64,000 nucleotides of DNA, taken from positions 1,116,001 through 1,180,000 of the forward strand of contig NZ_CP154878.1 in assembly GCF_039955095.1 (NCBI RefSeq). The letters are read 5' to 3'. A program made the translations under genes and the position numbers. Source of the stretch: Limosilactobacillus sp. WILCCON 0051. GTDB lineage: Bacteria; Bacillota; Bacilli; Lactobacillales; Lactobacillaceae. How positions within the stretch are numbered: the first letter of the stretch is position 1; the number at the start of each line of letters is the position of its first letter. Below, piece after piece: positions 1-8,000 of the stretch. The notes under the pieces were generated by a model that did no database searches, was not told the DNA's origin, and saw nothing but the letters and a program-made list of their open reading frames with translations.

Positions 1-1229
1 AGACGGTGCCAACCAACACGCCAAGCATTACCACGTACACCCAGACGGCTGACAAGCACTGGGTCGAAGGAACGCAGACGGTTGACGGCAAGGTCTACAT
101 TGACGGTACGCTGGCTCATGCGCAGGTAACAACCAGCCTGCCGGATCCGGCCACTTTGACCGATAAGCTGACTGATGTCTCAATCACGGACGACTACTCA
201 GCATTCGCTGACAAGGTTGACTTCCAGTCTGCTCAAGTACTGGAGAACGGCAAAGACGTAACCAGTGAGTACACGATCACCAAGCAGGGCGACAAGATCA
301 CGGCTACCCGTAAGGATCCTGGTTCGGCGCCAGCTGGGAATGCTCAGTTGCTGCTGACGTTTAAGATTCATTCTGATGTTCCGTCAGGCACGCAGCTGGA
401 AAACGTCGGCTCGTCAACGATCAACAACCACACGGTATCCACCAACAAGGCTACGATCACGACGTTTAAGCCGGATCCAAAGAAGGACGTCGTGGTCTCC
501 GTTGACGACAACAAGAGCCTCAATGGTGCCAACATTGACCTGAACAGTTCGTTTGACTACAAGCTGGAAGGTTCAACGGTGCCAAAGAACAGTACTGGCA
601 TCACTGAATACGGCTTCCACGACGACTACGATCAAGAACATGATCAGTACAACGGCGGCTACACGGTATTGTTGAACAGCGATGTGACGTTGACTGATGG
701 TACGGTGCTTAAGAAGGGTACTGACGTTACCAAGTACACGACGCAGACGATTGATCAAGACAACGGTATTGTCGATATCGAGTTCGATCAAGACTTCCTG
801 ACCAAGGTTGACTACGCCAAGTCTGAGTTTGGGGCTACGGCCTACCTCAAGATGAAGCGGGTCAAGGCTGGCGATGTTGAAAACAAGTACGTCAACAGCA
901 TCAACAACCAAGCCTTTAACTCAAACACGGTCAAGACGCATACCGACGAACCAAAGCCGGCAACGCCTAAGAATGAGACGCCAGTTACGCCTCAAGCTAC
1001 GACGCCAGAAACGCCGCTATCGCCAAAGACCAGTCAACAACCAGTATTTGCGGCCGTACAGCCAGCAGCCTTGCAAACGGCTAGTCAATCGCAGACACCA
1101 TCTCAAGGTCAGCAACAGCTGCCTCAGACAGGCAACGATAGAGACGAAGCGCTTGCCTTAACTGGCCTGGCCAGCCTGTTGTTTGGTCTGGGTACGTTGG
1201 GCATGAAGAAGCGTCGTCGTCATGCTTAA
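1..1229 (+). CDS. LPXTG-anchored adhesin, antigen I/II-type C-terminal region (5' partial)
   Basis: The frame is open from the window edge, so this is the C-terminal ~408 residues of a larger surface protein; the GTG at 6 is probably internal. Two beta-rich domains are visible: residues ~15-150, and a second one opening with a KKDVVVSVDD stretch (~160-310) that resembles the C-terminal domains of streptococcal antigen I/II adhesins, which are stabilised by isopeptide bonds. A Pro/Thr/Gln-rich wall-spanning segment (~315-375) follows, then LPQTG, a hydrophobic helix and a KKRRRH tail, i.e. a standard sortase A signal. It should be covalently attached to peptidoglycan and mediate adhesion; the ligand cannot be read from the sequence. 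Codon choice is skewed to ACG/AAG, unlike nearby genes, which fits an accessory origin. The domain assignment is from recall of the family pattern; the anchor is certain. Confidence 0.85.
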   Translation, partial: TVPTNTPSITTYTQTADKHWVEGTQTVDGKVYIDGTLAHAQVTTSLPDPATLTDKLTDVSITDDYSAFADKVDFQSAQVLENGKDVTSEYTITKQGDKITATRKDPGSAPAGNAQLLLTFKIHSDVPSGTQLENVGSSTINNHTVSTNKATITTFKPDPKKDVVVSVDDNKSLNGANIDLNSSFDYKLEGSTVPKNSTGITEYGFHDDYDQEHDQYNGGYTVLLNSDVTLTDGTVLKKGTDVTKYTTQTIDQDNGIVDIEFDQDFLTKVDYAKSEFGATAYLKMKRVKAGDVENKYVNSINNQAFNSNTVKTHTDEPKPATPKNETPVTPQATTPETPLSPKTSQQPVFAAVQPAALQTASQSQTPSQGQQQLPQTGNDRDEALALTGLASLLFGLGTLGMKKRRRHA

Positions 1230-1270
1230 TCACTGCTGATATTTCTCCTAATTCTTTGTCCTTTAGCAAG

Positions 1271-1297
1271 AAGGCAGGCTGCGGCCTGCCTTTTTTA
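1271..1297 (+). terminator. Intrinsic terminator of the adhesin gene
   Basis: A 9-bp perfect GC-rich stem (AAGGCAGGC / GCCTGCCTT) with a 4-nt loop is followed by a T run, 40 bp after the adhesin stop codon. Confidence 0.9.
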
Positions 1298-1316
1298 TAG
1301 AAAGGGTGGCGATCAT

Positions 1317-1535
1317 TTGCACTTGCGGAATCTAAGCCTTTTGCAGCTTGAGTTTGCTCAGGCGGGCATGAATGCCGACGCTAACGCCTGGCGACAAGCA
1401 GAGCAGCAATTGTCATTGCAGGATCAGATTAACTGCGTACTGGTTCTGGCTCACGAACCGGAGCCGAAGCCGGTAATTCAGCGGCTGATTGTAGCTAAAC
1501 GGCTGTCGAATCGGCATAAACTGGCACGTCAATAA
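1317..1535 (+). CDS. Small hypothetical protein (72 aa)
   Basis: TTG start about 8 bp after a GGGTGG-like ribosome binding site; an in-frame ATG at 1371 is an alternative. The product is charged, predicted soluble and mainly helical (Leu/Gln/Ala-rich, basic C terminus). I do not recognise a family. It lies between the adhesin terminator and the first copy of the terminator/palindrome module, so it would be a single-gene transcript of the accessory segment. It may be real, because it is followed by its own terminator and shows no shadowing of another gene, but start and function are uncertain. Confidence 0.4.
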   Translation: MHLRNLSLLQLEFAQAGMNADANAWRQAEQQLSLQDQINCVLVLAHEPEPKPVIQRLIVAKRLSNRHKLARQ

Positions 1536-1539
1536 GATC

Positions 1540-1633
1540 AAAAAAGGTCAGTCAAAGATGGCTGGCCTTTTTCTTTCCATGTTATTTAGAATCATTATGA
1601 GTTAACCTCGTTCCAACCTTGGAACGAGGTTGC
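1540..1633 (+). repeat. Terminator + 28-bp palindrome module, copy 1
   Basis: The first part (1541-1573) is a terminator-like hairpin, AAAGGTCAG...CTGGCCTTT with a T run. The second part (1604-1631) is a near-perfect palindrome: 13-bp arms AACCTCGTTCCAA / TTGGAACGAGGTT around CC. The same two elements in the same order recur at 2489-2583, so the Fic gene is bracketed by direct repeats of the module. The palindrome lies 55 bp upstream of the Fic start and could be an operator or an RNA hairpin. Confidence 0.8.
1604..1631. promoter_or_regulatory. 28-bp palindrome, candidate operator upstream of the Fic gene
   Basis: Perfect dyad with 13-bp arms and a 2-bp centre. The same palindrome with one arm mismatch is found at 2554-2581 upstream of the redoxin/Toprim pair, which suggests one regulator acts on both transcription units. 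No regulator gene is visible nearby. A structural role (cruciform, nick site) is the alternative. Confidence 0.5.
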
Positions 1634-1685
1634 AGCAAACTCAGAAACTGTTAAGCTAAAAATATCAGGAAGGTGATCGAAATTT

Positions 1686-2480
1686 ATGGCCAAAGTCGAT
1701 ACCGTCAAAATACTAAAGCAAGAAAGAAGTCAGCATTTTTCGCAAGGACTGTATGAATGGTCGCAGGTTGCTTTTGCTTACAACAACAATCATATGGAAG
1801 GGTCAGCGTTAAGCGAGGCCCAAGTTCGGCAACTGTATGACACTGGGACGGTTTTTGCTGAAAGTGGGGATCCAATCAAAGCCAACGATATCATTGAAAC
1901 GCAGAACCATTTTCGCTTGTTCGATTTTATGTTGGATACGATTGACCAGCCGTTGACTTTGGACTATATAAAAGAACTGCAAGGTATTCTAAAACAAGGA
2001 ACCATCAGTCGAAAAGGACTTCAAGAACCAATTGGTGAGTTCAAGAGTCGCAATAATATAATCGGTCAGCTGCAGACGGTGAATACCGTACCGGCTGATC
2101 AAGTACCACAACGGCTTGAACATTTGTTGGAGCTTTGGAGCCAAGCGCCGCAAACGGATTTGAACAGCTATGCCGCGTTTCATTATGAATTTGAGCGAAT
2201 TCATCCATTTAGCGATGGCAACGGCCGTGTTGGTCGCATTCTTCTTTTCAAGGAACGATGCCGAAACAAAACCATGCCATTTATCATCGCCGATGAAGAT
2301 CGTCCATTCTATATTCAAGGTCTGAGAGAATTCAAACGTACGCCAGGCTATCTGGTTGATACGTTTGGCAATGCTATGGATGAATATACGATGGCCTTTG
2401 AACAGGTATATGGCCGGCAGGTTCATCAGAAAGACCAGCCCAAGATTCCTCCCAAACCCCAAAAGTCGCCAAGACATTAA
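1686..2480 (+). CDS. Fic family protein (protein AMPylase-type, 264 aa)
   Basis: Fic enzymes transfer AMP or another nucleotide moiety to hydroxyl side chains of target proteins. The complete active-site motif HPFSDGNGRVGR is present at ~residues 175-187 (catalytic His, phosphate-binding GNGR). An upstream MEG in AYNNNHMEGS (~residues 31-40) sits where class II Fic proteins carry the inhibitory (S/T)xxxE(G/N) helix, so the protein is probably auto-inhibited rather than paired with a separate antitoxin; the usual Ser/Thr is replaced by Asn. The ATG at 1686 has a good AGGAAGGTGAT ribosome binding site. The gene stands alone between two copies of a terminator/palindrome module and no antitoxin ORF is adjacent. 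The substrate is unknown. Such genes are common on lactobacillar plasmids and integrative elements. Confidence 0.88.
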   Translation: MAKVDTVKILKQERSQHFSQGLYEWSQVAFAYNNNHMEGSALSEAQVRQLYDTGTVFAESGDPIKANDIIETQNHFRLFDFMLDTIDQPLTLDYIKELQGILKQGTISRKGLQEPIGEFKSRNNIIGQLQTVNTVPADQVPQRLEHLLELWSQAPQTDLNSYAAFHYEFERIHPFSDGNGRVGRILLFKERCRNKTMPFIIADEDRPFYIQGLREFKRTPGYLVDTFGNAMDEYTMAFEQVYGRQVHQKDQPKIPPKPQKSPRH

Positions 2481-2488
2481 AAATCGAT

Positions 2489-2583
2489 AAAAAAGGTCAG
2501 TCAAAGATGGCTGGCCTTTTTCTGTTAGCTTCTATTTTTAACGAATCTAATGTAACCTCGTTTCAACCTTGGAACGAGGTTGC
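2489..2583 (+). repeat. Terminator + 28-bp palindrome module, copy 2
   Basis: The terminator hairpin at 2490-2522 is nearly identical to copy 1 for over 30 bp, then a diverged spacer leads to the palindrome at 2554-2581 (one mismatch in the left arm). Immediately after it, ATGGCCAAAGATACG resembles the start of the Fic gene, which suggests a duplication in which only the beginning of a second gene survived. Confidence 0.8.
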
Positions 2584-2614
2584 TTACTATGGCCAAAGAT
2601 ACGAATTCAGCCGT

Positions 2615-2657
2615 CCTCTTCTAAGATTGCTATAAAAGCAAGAAAAGAAGAGGAGGA
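2615..2657 (+). promoter_or_regulatory. Possible Shine-Dalgarno-masking hairpin before the redoxin gene
   Basis: CCTCTTCT (2615-2622) is perfectly complementary to AGAAGAGG (2646-2653), which runs into the AGAGGAGG ribosome binding site of the gene at 2665. A translational control role is inference. Confidence 0.35.
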
Positions 2658-2664
2658 AGTTTCT

Positions 2665-2907
2665 ATGATTAAAGTCTATACCAAGCCAGATTGTCCGCAG
2701 TGCAAGATGACAACGATGTTTCTGATTCGTCATCATGTCAAGTTCCTGAATATCAACGTCAGCGAAAACCCGCAGTATGCGCAAAGCTTGCACGACAAGG
2801 GCTATCGTTCGGTACCGATTGTGGTAACGGAATGCGAAGAGTGGTCCGGTTTTCGGCCGGAACGTCTAAAAGCAGTCGTCAGCCGGCAGCGTGAAGTCTT
2901 GAGGTGA
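2665..2907 (+). CDS. nrdH: NrdH-like glutaredoxin/redoxin (80 aa)
   Basis: Small thioredoxin-fold protein with the redox motif CPQC at residues 11-14 (MIKVYTKPDCPQCKMT) and the cis-Pro strand VPIVVTE near residue 53, as in NrdH redoxins. Length 80 aa fits that family. NrdH normally reduces class Ib ribonucleotide reductase NrdEF, but no nrdE/F is in view. Instead the stop codon overlaps the next gene (Toprim protein), so the two are translationally coupled. The ATG at 2665 was chosen because AGAGGAGGAAG lies 8 bp upstream; the frame is open further upstream without a ribosome binding site. The pairing with a primase-like protein suggests an element-encoded dNTP or redox function, which is inference. 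Confidence 0.75.
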   Translation: MIKVYTKPDCPQCKMTTMFLIRHHVKFLNINVSENPQYAQSLHDKGYRSVPIVVTECEEWSGFRPERLKAVVSRQREVLR

Positions 2908-2912
2908 TCAGT

Positions 2913-4745
2913 ATGGCAGAATTAACGGAAACGGATCGCCTGTGTCGGCAATCAATCCAAAAATATCTGGACGTCAAGGGCATTCCCTATGAACGGCAAG
3001 GATACTACCTGCGGCTGCGCGATCATGACTCTCTGGTCGTGGATACGCGCGTAACCAAAGAAAAGCCCTATGAGACCTTCTACTGGAACAGCCAGGCAGT
3101 CGGCGGCAACCTTTACAACTTTTTGCGCAGCTACGAAAACATGGAAGCCAAGGAAGCTTTTGATGAGCTGAAAAAAATGGCGCCAGAGCTGGCTAAGGCA
3201 GAGGTCCATGAGGTTAAGGCCGAACCCTATGAGCCAGAAAAATGGCGTGGCCATGCTCGGCATGATCAGGCTAAAAACTATCTGGTTGGCAAACGGCGAT
3301 TGAATCCGCAGCTGGTTGAGGCACTGTTTAAACAAGGGCTAGTCCGCGAACTTAACAATGGCGATCTGTTTTTCTCCTGGAAGAACCCAAAGCATCAAGA
3401 AGTCGGCGGCGACGTCCAGGGAACGACGATTGATCATGAGAAATTTGGCAAGCGGGGTACACGCAAAATGATTGCCAAGGGATCTGTCAAAAATTTTGGG
3501 TTTCATTTTAGTGCCAATGATGGCAGCGGGACTAAAAAGCTGTATGTTTTTGAAAGTCCGATTGACGCCTTGTCCTTCTACAATCTGCACCCGCAGATAA
3601 AAGGCGAGAAAACCTTTATCAGTCTGAATGGCGCAGGAACCAAGATCAAAACGATCGAGTCGTTCATCAAGCAGTATGGCATACCTGATGAGCTGCATTT
3701 AGCCATGGATAATGACGGCGCCGGCTTTAAGGGTATGATTAGAGCCAAGACCGTTCTGCAGCCGGCCAATGCCGATCCGCATCCGGAACTGCGCAAGATG
3801 AAGATTTTGTTTGACCAGCCGGCTGATCAGTTTAAGGATTGGAACGATGCTTTGAAAGCACGATCGTTTGAAATGACCAGCGAAAACGTTGGTGATTTTA
3901 TCAAGCACCGGCAGCAGTCATTGGGCCAGGACGCCTATAAGCAGCTCGTGCACGAATTTGTCAATGGGCAGTATGGCAACGTATCAGCCCCAAAAGCAAG
4001 TCGGCGGTTGCAGAAACCGCGTAAGGGAGTAATTAAAATGGAACCAGAATTTAATGAAGTCGCTAAGAAGCTGCAGACCAGCCGTATGAAACTAAAAGGC
4101 GTGGATCTGACCAAGGATTCAGATTATGCGGACGATTTTCAGTATCGGCTTGATATTGATGCCAATGGATCGCCTGACTATCATGAGATGCTGCAGTGGT
4201 TGGATAATCAGGTAGGATCATTAGCCAGCATTACCAGTGATGAAAAGGGCTGCTCCCTATGGGTCTTTGATAATAAGGACCGCGCAGGCGTCTTAAAAGA
4301 GATTGCCTCTGCATATGATCATGCGCGCGATCCGCTGCTTGGCCGCCGAGTACAGATGCCGAATGGTCGCGGTGGTACAATCGTTAAGACTGGGACGGAA
4401 AGCTTGGTTAAGTTTGACGACAACCAGTTTCAAAAGTTTAATCGGCAAGCGTTGGATCAGCATTTGATTCCAGATTTCCAAGTCCGTTATCTGCGCGACA
4501 AGACTAATGAGCTGCGCCCCGCATCGGCATCTGATGTCATGCACATGGCGGTGACGGTCCTGGATAATCAGCACAACGCGCCAGCCGCTCGGCAAAAGCA
4601 GCTGCTGATGAAGCAGCCAATGACAACGAAGCAGCGGTTGAGTATGGCCATGAGCGTGATCAACCAGTCACGGTGGGCACGAGTCAATCCGGATCCGCGG
4701 ACAACTGTTCCACTGAACAGAAACGTTAAAGCTCGCGAAAAATAA
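2913..4745 (+). CDS. Toprim (DUF3991-type) primase-like protein of a mobile element (610 aa)
   Basis: The N-terminal ~100 residues look like the CHC2/DUF3991-type region found before Toprim domains (DRLCRQSIQKYLDVKGIP...). A Toprim core follows at ~residues 215-290, with the Glu strand LYVFESPIDALSF and the metal-binding DNDGAG. The ~270-residue C-terminal part is not recognised. Proteins of this build accompany relaxases and conjugation genes on Gram-positive plasmids and ICEs and may prime transferred DNA. The ATG at 2913 is preferred over the GTG at 2904: GAGGTGAT lies 5 bp before it and it overlaps the redoxin stop region. No relaxase, integrase or conjugation gene is in view, so this may be the edge or a relic of an element. 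Confidence 0.75.
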   Translation: MAELTETDRLCRQSIQKYLDVKGIPYERQGYYLRLRDHDSLVVDTRVTKEKPYETFYWNSQAVGGNLYNFLRSYENMEAKEAFDELKKMAPELAKAEVHEVKAEPYEPEKWRGHARHDQAKNYLVGKRRLNPQLVEALFKQGLVRELNNGDLFFSWKNPKHQEVGGDVQGTTIDHEKFGKRGTRKMIAKGSVKNFGFHFSANDGSGTKKLYVFESPIDALSFYNLHPQIKGEKTFISLNGAGTKIKTIESFIKQYGIPDELHLAMDNDGAGFKGMIRAKTVLQPANADPHPELRKMKILFDQPADQFKDWNDALKARSFEMTSENVGDFIKHRQQSLGQDAYKQLVHEFVNGQYGNVSAPKASRRLQKPRKGVIKMEPEFNEVAKKLQTSRMKLKGVDLTKDSDYADDFQYRLDIDANGSPDYHEMLQWLDNQVGSLASITSDEKGCSLWVFDNKDRAGVLKEIASAYDHARDPLLGRRVQMPNGRGGTIVKTGTESLVKFDDNQFQKFNRQALDQHLIPDFQVRYLRDKTNELRPASASDVMHMAVTVLDNQHNAPAARQKQLLMKQPMTTKQRLSMAMSVINQSRWARVNPDPRTTVPLNRNVKAREK

Positions 4746-4772
4746 TAAAAACCGTTACCTAAGAGGTAACGG
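4745..4772 (-). terminator. Terminator-like hairpin, T run on the minus strand
   Basis: The 9-bp stem CCGTTACCT / AGGTAACGG is followed on the minus strand by TTTTTATTATT, so it would stop leftward transcription from the 5005-9237 gene. About 60 bp further on lies a direct repeat of GGGACAAAA (about 4830-4850), a motif seen near integration sites of lactobacillar phages. Confidence 0.5.
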
Positions 4773-5004
4773 CCGTGCCCGACAGATTGATTCATTGTTA
4801 GTTTTGATGCCAAATTCGGTTGTTTCCCAAGGGACAAAAAAGGGACAAAATGGGAAAATATTTGATACTGTATGACGCTATTTGAAGATTCTAGCAGAAT
4901 GAAAAGCCTATAGAATAAGGTAAATGAGTATAATTTAAAGAAAGACTATACAAAGCTTTAAAAATATCAATAAATACTCATATCGGGTTGAATTATTAAT
5001 GTTT

Positions 5005-8000
5005 TTAATCCCGTTTCAATCGTTTGCCACCAATTCCCAGCATGGCGGCTAAAGCAGAAAGCCCTAAACCAAGCAAAGCCGAATTTTTATTGCCAGTTTG
5101 TGGCAGCTGCTGATTAGCGGTGGCTTGGTTAGCTGGCTGGTTTGAGGTGCTGGCGGCAGATATTTGATCAATAGCAACGATCGGGTTAGTTGAATTGTCG
5201 GTAATGACCAATGGGGATGGCGTATCAGCGGCTGAACTGCTGGAATTAGGCACACTTGGCTTGTCAGCGGTCGAACCGTTTGAATCAGCCGGGGTATCGC
5301 CAGGGAGAGCAGCACTTTGCGAACCGGAATCGCTCGATGTATTGGACCCAGGATCAGCAGGTGTATTGGCTGAACTGTTGGAATCAGGCACGCTTGGCTT
5401 ATCAGCGGTCGAACCGTTTGAATCAGCCGGGGTATCGCCAGGGAGAGCGGCACTTTGCGAACCGGAATCGCTCGGTGTATTAGACCCAGGATCAGCAGGC
5501 GTATCAGCGGCTGAACTGCTGGAATCAGGCACGCTTGGCTTGTCAGCGGTCGAACCGTTTGAATCAGCCGGGGTATCGCCAGGGAGAGCGGCACTTTGCG
5601 AACCAGAATCGCTCGGTGTATTGGACCCAGGATCAGCAGGCGTATCGGCTGAACTGCTGGAATCAGGCACACTTGGCGTATCAGCGGTCGAATTGTTTGA
5701 ATCAGCCGGGGTATCGCCAGGGAGAGCAGCACTTTGCGAACCGGAATCGCTCGGTGTATTGGACCCAGGATCAGCAGGCGTATCAGATGCCTTCACCGCG
5801 GTCTTTAAATGTATAGTGTAGGTAATCGGCAGCTTATTAAAGATCAGTAAGCCGTCCGCCGGCAGATTGCTTCCGACCAGTTCATAGTTTTCTGGAATGC
5901 TGATCGTGTAGGACTGCGTAGTACCGATATCACCAGTTAAGGTTTGGCTGGCAACTAGAGTCTCGTTTTGATCGTCAGCAACATAATTGATTGTAATTTG
6001 AGTCTTAACTGCTTCAACCGTGACGATTGTCGTGACCGGTTCACTGAGTGCACCATCGCTGTCGGTAACGGTATAGGTAATGGAGTAGGTACCAGGCGTA
6101 TTGACGTCCACCGTGCCGGCTACGTTGGCAGCAGTCAGCGTAATCGTACCATCATCAGCATCGGTTGCCGTAACGTCTGCCAACGGGTCAAACGTGCTCC
6201 CCTGCTTGATCGTGACCTTAGCTGGAGCGGTGATGATTGGTTGGGAATTGGTGCCAGCCAGCCGCAGATGCAGATTCTTGGTAACCTCATAGACGAACTT
6301 GCGCGAATTGCTGCCCTTAAGACTTTCCGGCGCGACCAGCTGCATGCCGTCATGAGTGTCAAACGTCAAGATATCGCCAGCATTAAGCTTGATTTCGGTC
6401 GTACCGGCAGTTTCAGCAACGTTGCCATAGAAGATCTTTTGGTAGGTTTGATTGCCATTGGCGTCAGTCACCGTCACCGTAACGTAGGTATTGGCGCCAT
6501 AGTTGGTATTCGGCTGGCGATTGGTAAAGGTTGCCAAAAGCGTGCCGTCGTTATTCAAATAGCGGTAGGAGGCAAATGAGCCGCCGTAGCCATTAAACTC
6601 CCATTGATCGATCTGGCTGGCCGCGCGCTCCAAAAGCTGCTCGTTGGCGTTTTTGATCGTCTCGTTTTGCAGGTCGTCAAGCATGCTGCGTGCATTGTTG
6701 ATCAGCTCAACCGTGGCAGTATCGGCCAGCTTTTGATAGGTATCATCGGTAAACAGACTGGCAATGCTTGGCAGAATCTGGCTGGATGATGCAACGGCTT
6801 CATTGACCGTCGCATCTTCTTTAACGTAGAGGTACTGATCAGTCAGCTTGACGTTTGGATTGTCAGTAGTCAGTGTATAGATTCCATTGGCCAGCGTTCC
6901 CAGATCAACCGTACTTGAGGTGACTGGAATCGTCGCGATCGTCTGCGTACCGTTCATCAGCTTGATGGAAGAGCCAATCAGCTTGTCGGCATTGGTCAGA
7001 TTTAAGACAATGTGGCTGGTCAGGCCGGTTTGTGCGAGCTGCTCATTGGTAATCAGCGCGACTTTAGACTTTAGAAAATCCTGATCCCAGCCCAGCTTTT
7101 GCATGACCGCCGTCAATTGATCGTCCGGCACGACTTGAGTAAGCATGGCTACGGCGGGGTAGTTCAATGAATTGAGCGCCGTTACGTCATCAACGCTTAC
7201 GCCCATCGTCTCAAAGAAAGGCGTCACGTTAAGCTGATAGTGCTGAGCATAGACGCTGATCCAGTCCTTGCCAATCTGGTTGACCGTCTTTCCGGCAACG
7301 GCATTGGTGCGATGGTCAATGTTAAAGTACTCGAACGCGTCCGTGCCTTTTAGGTTGTAGGCTAGATTCATCCACAGTACGAGACGTTCTCGATAGCCAA
7401 GATCCGCCCAGCTCTGTTTTTTGGTCAGGACTGAATCCACCACGCTTTGCACGATGCTGTCTTTGGAAGTCCCGAAGATCCAGCTGCCAGTAGTGAAGTT
7501 GCTGTTGAATTGACTTTGATAAAGCGTACCGTAAATATTGTTGAATGAGTCGATGATGTACATATCACTGGCTGGGACTTCATAGCCGTGACCGATTTCA
7601 TGCAGCGGCAGCCAGTTGATCGTCAGATAAGAAGCAATCGAGCTGCTGTTGGCGGCCGTGTAGTTGACCGACCAGTAGGCAGCACCGATTCCATCTTGAT
7701 CGGCAAAGGCAAAATAGCGTCCCTTGACCGGCTGATCACGAACGGTATTGGTTGGGATGCCGGTCAGTTCATCATAAAGCTTGAAGACCTGATTGTCGTA
7801 CTGATCAATCAGACTGTTCATATCGGTATTTTTAACCGTTTTGATATCTTGATAAGGAATCAGAATCTCAATGTTGTTGGCATCCATCAAGGCAAAAGCG
7901 GCTTTGCTCTGGTCCCATTGCTTTAAGACGGCAGCCTGGTCACTGTCAGCGGTAAAGACGGGCAGTTCCTTGGCTGTTCCGGAAACTAGCTCGTATTCCA

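Noticed and set aside
4773-5004. Phage or ICE attachment site
   Set aside because: GGGACAAAA repeats are suggestive, but no integrase gene or second att copy is in the window, so it could not be supported.
5064-5821. Long alternative frames across the metalloprotease stalk
   Set aside because: They result from the repetitive codons of the real gene and contain no independent start signal.
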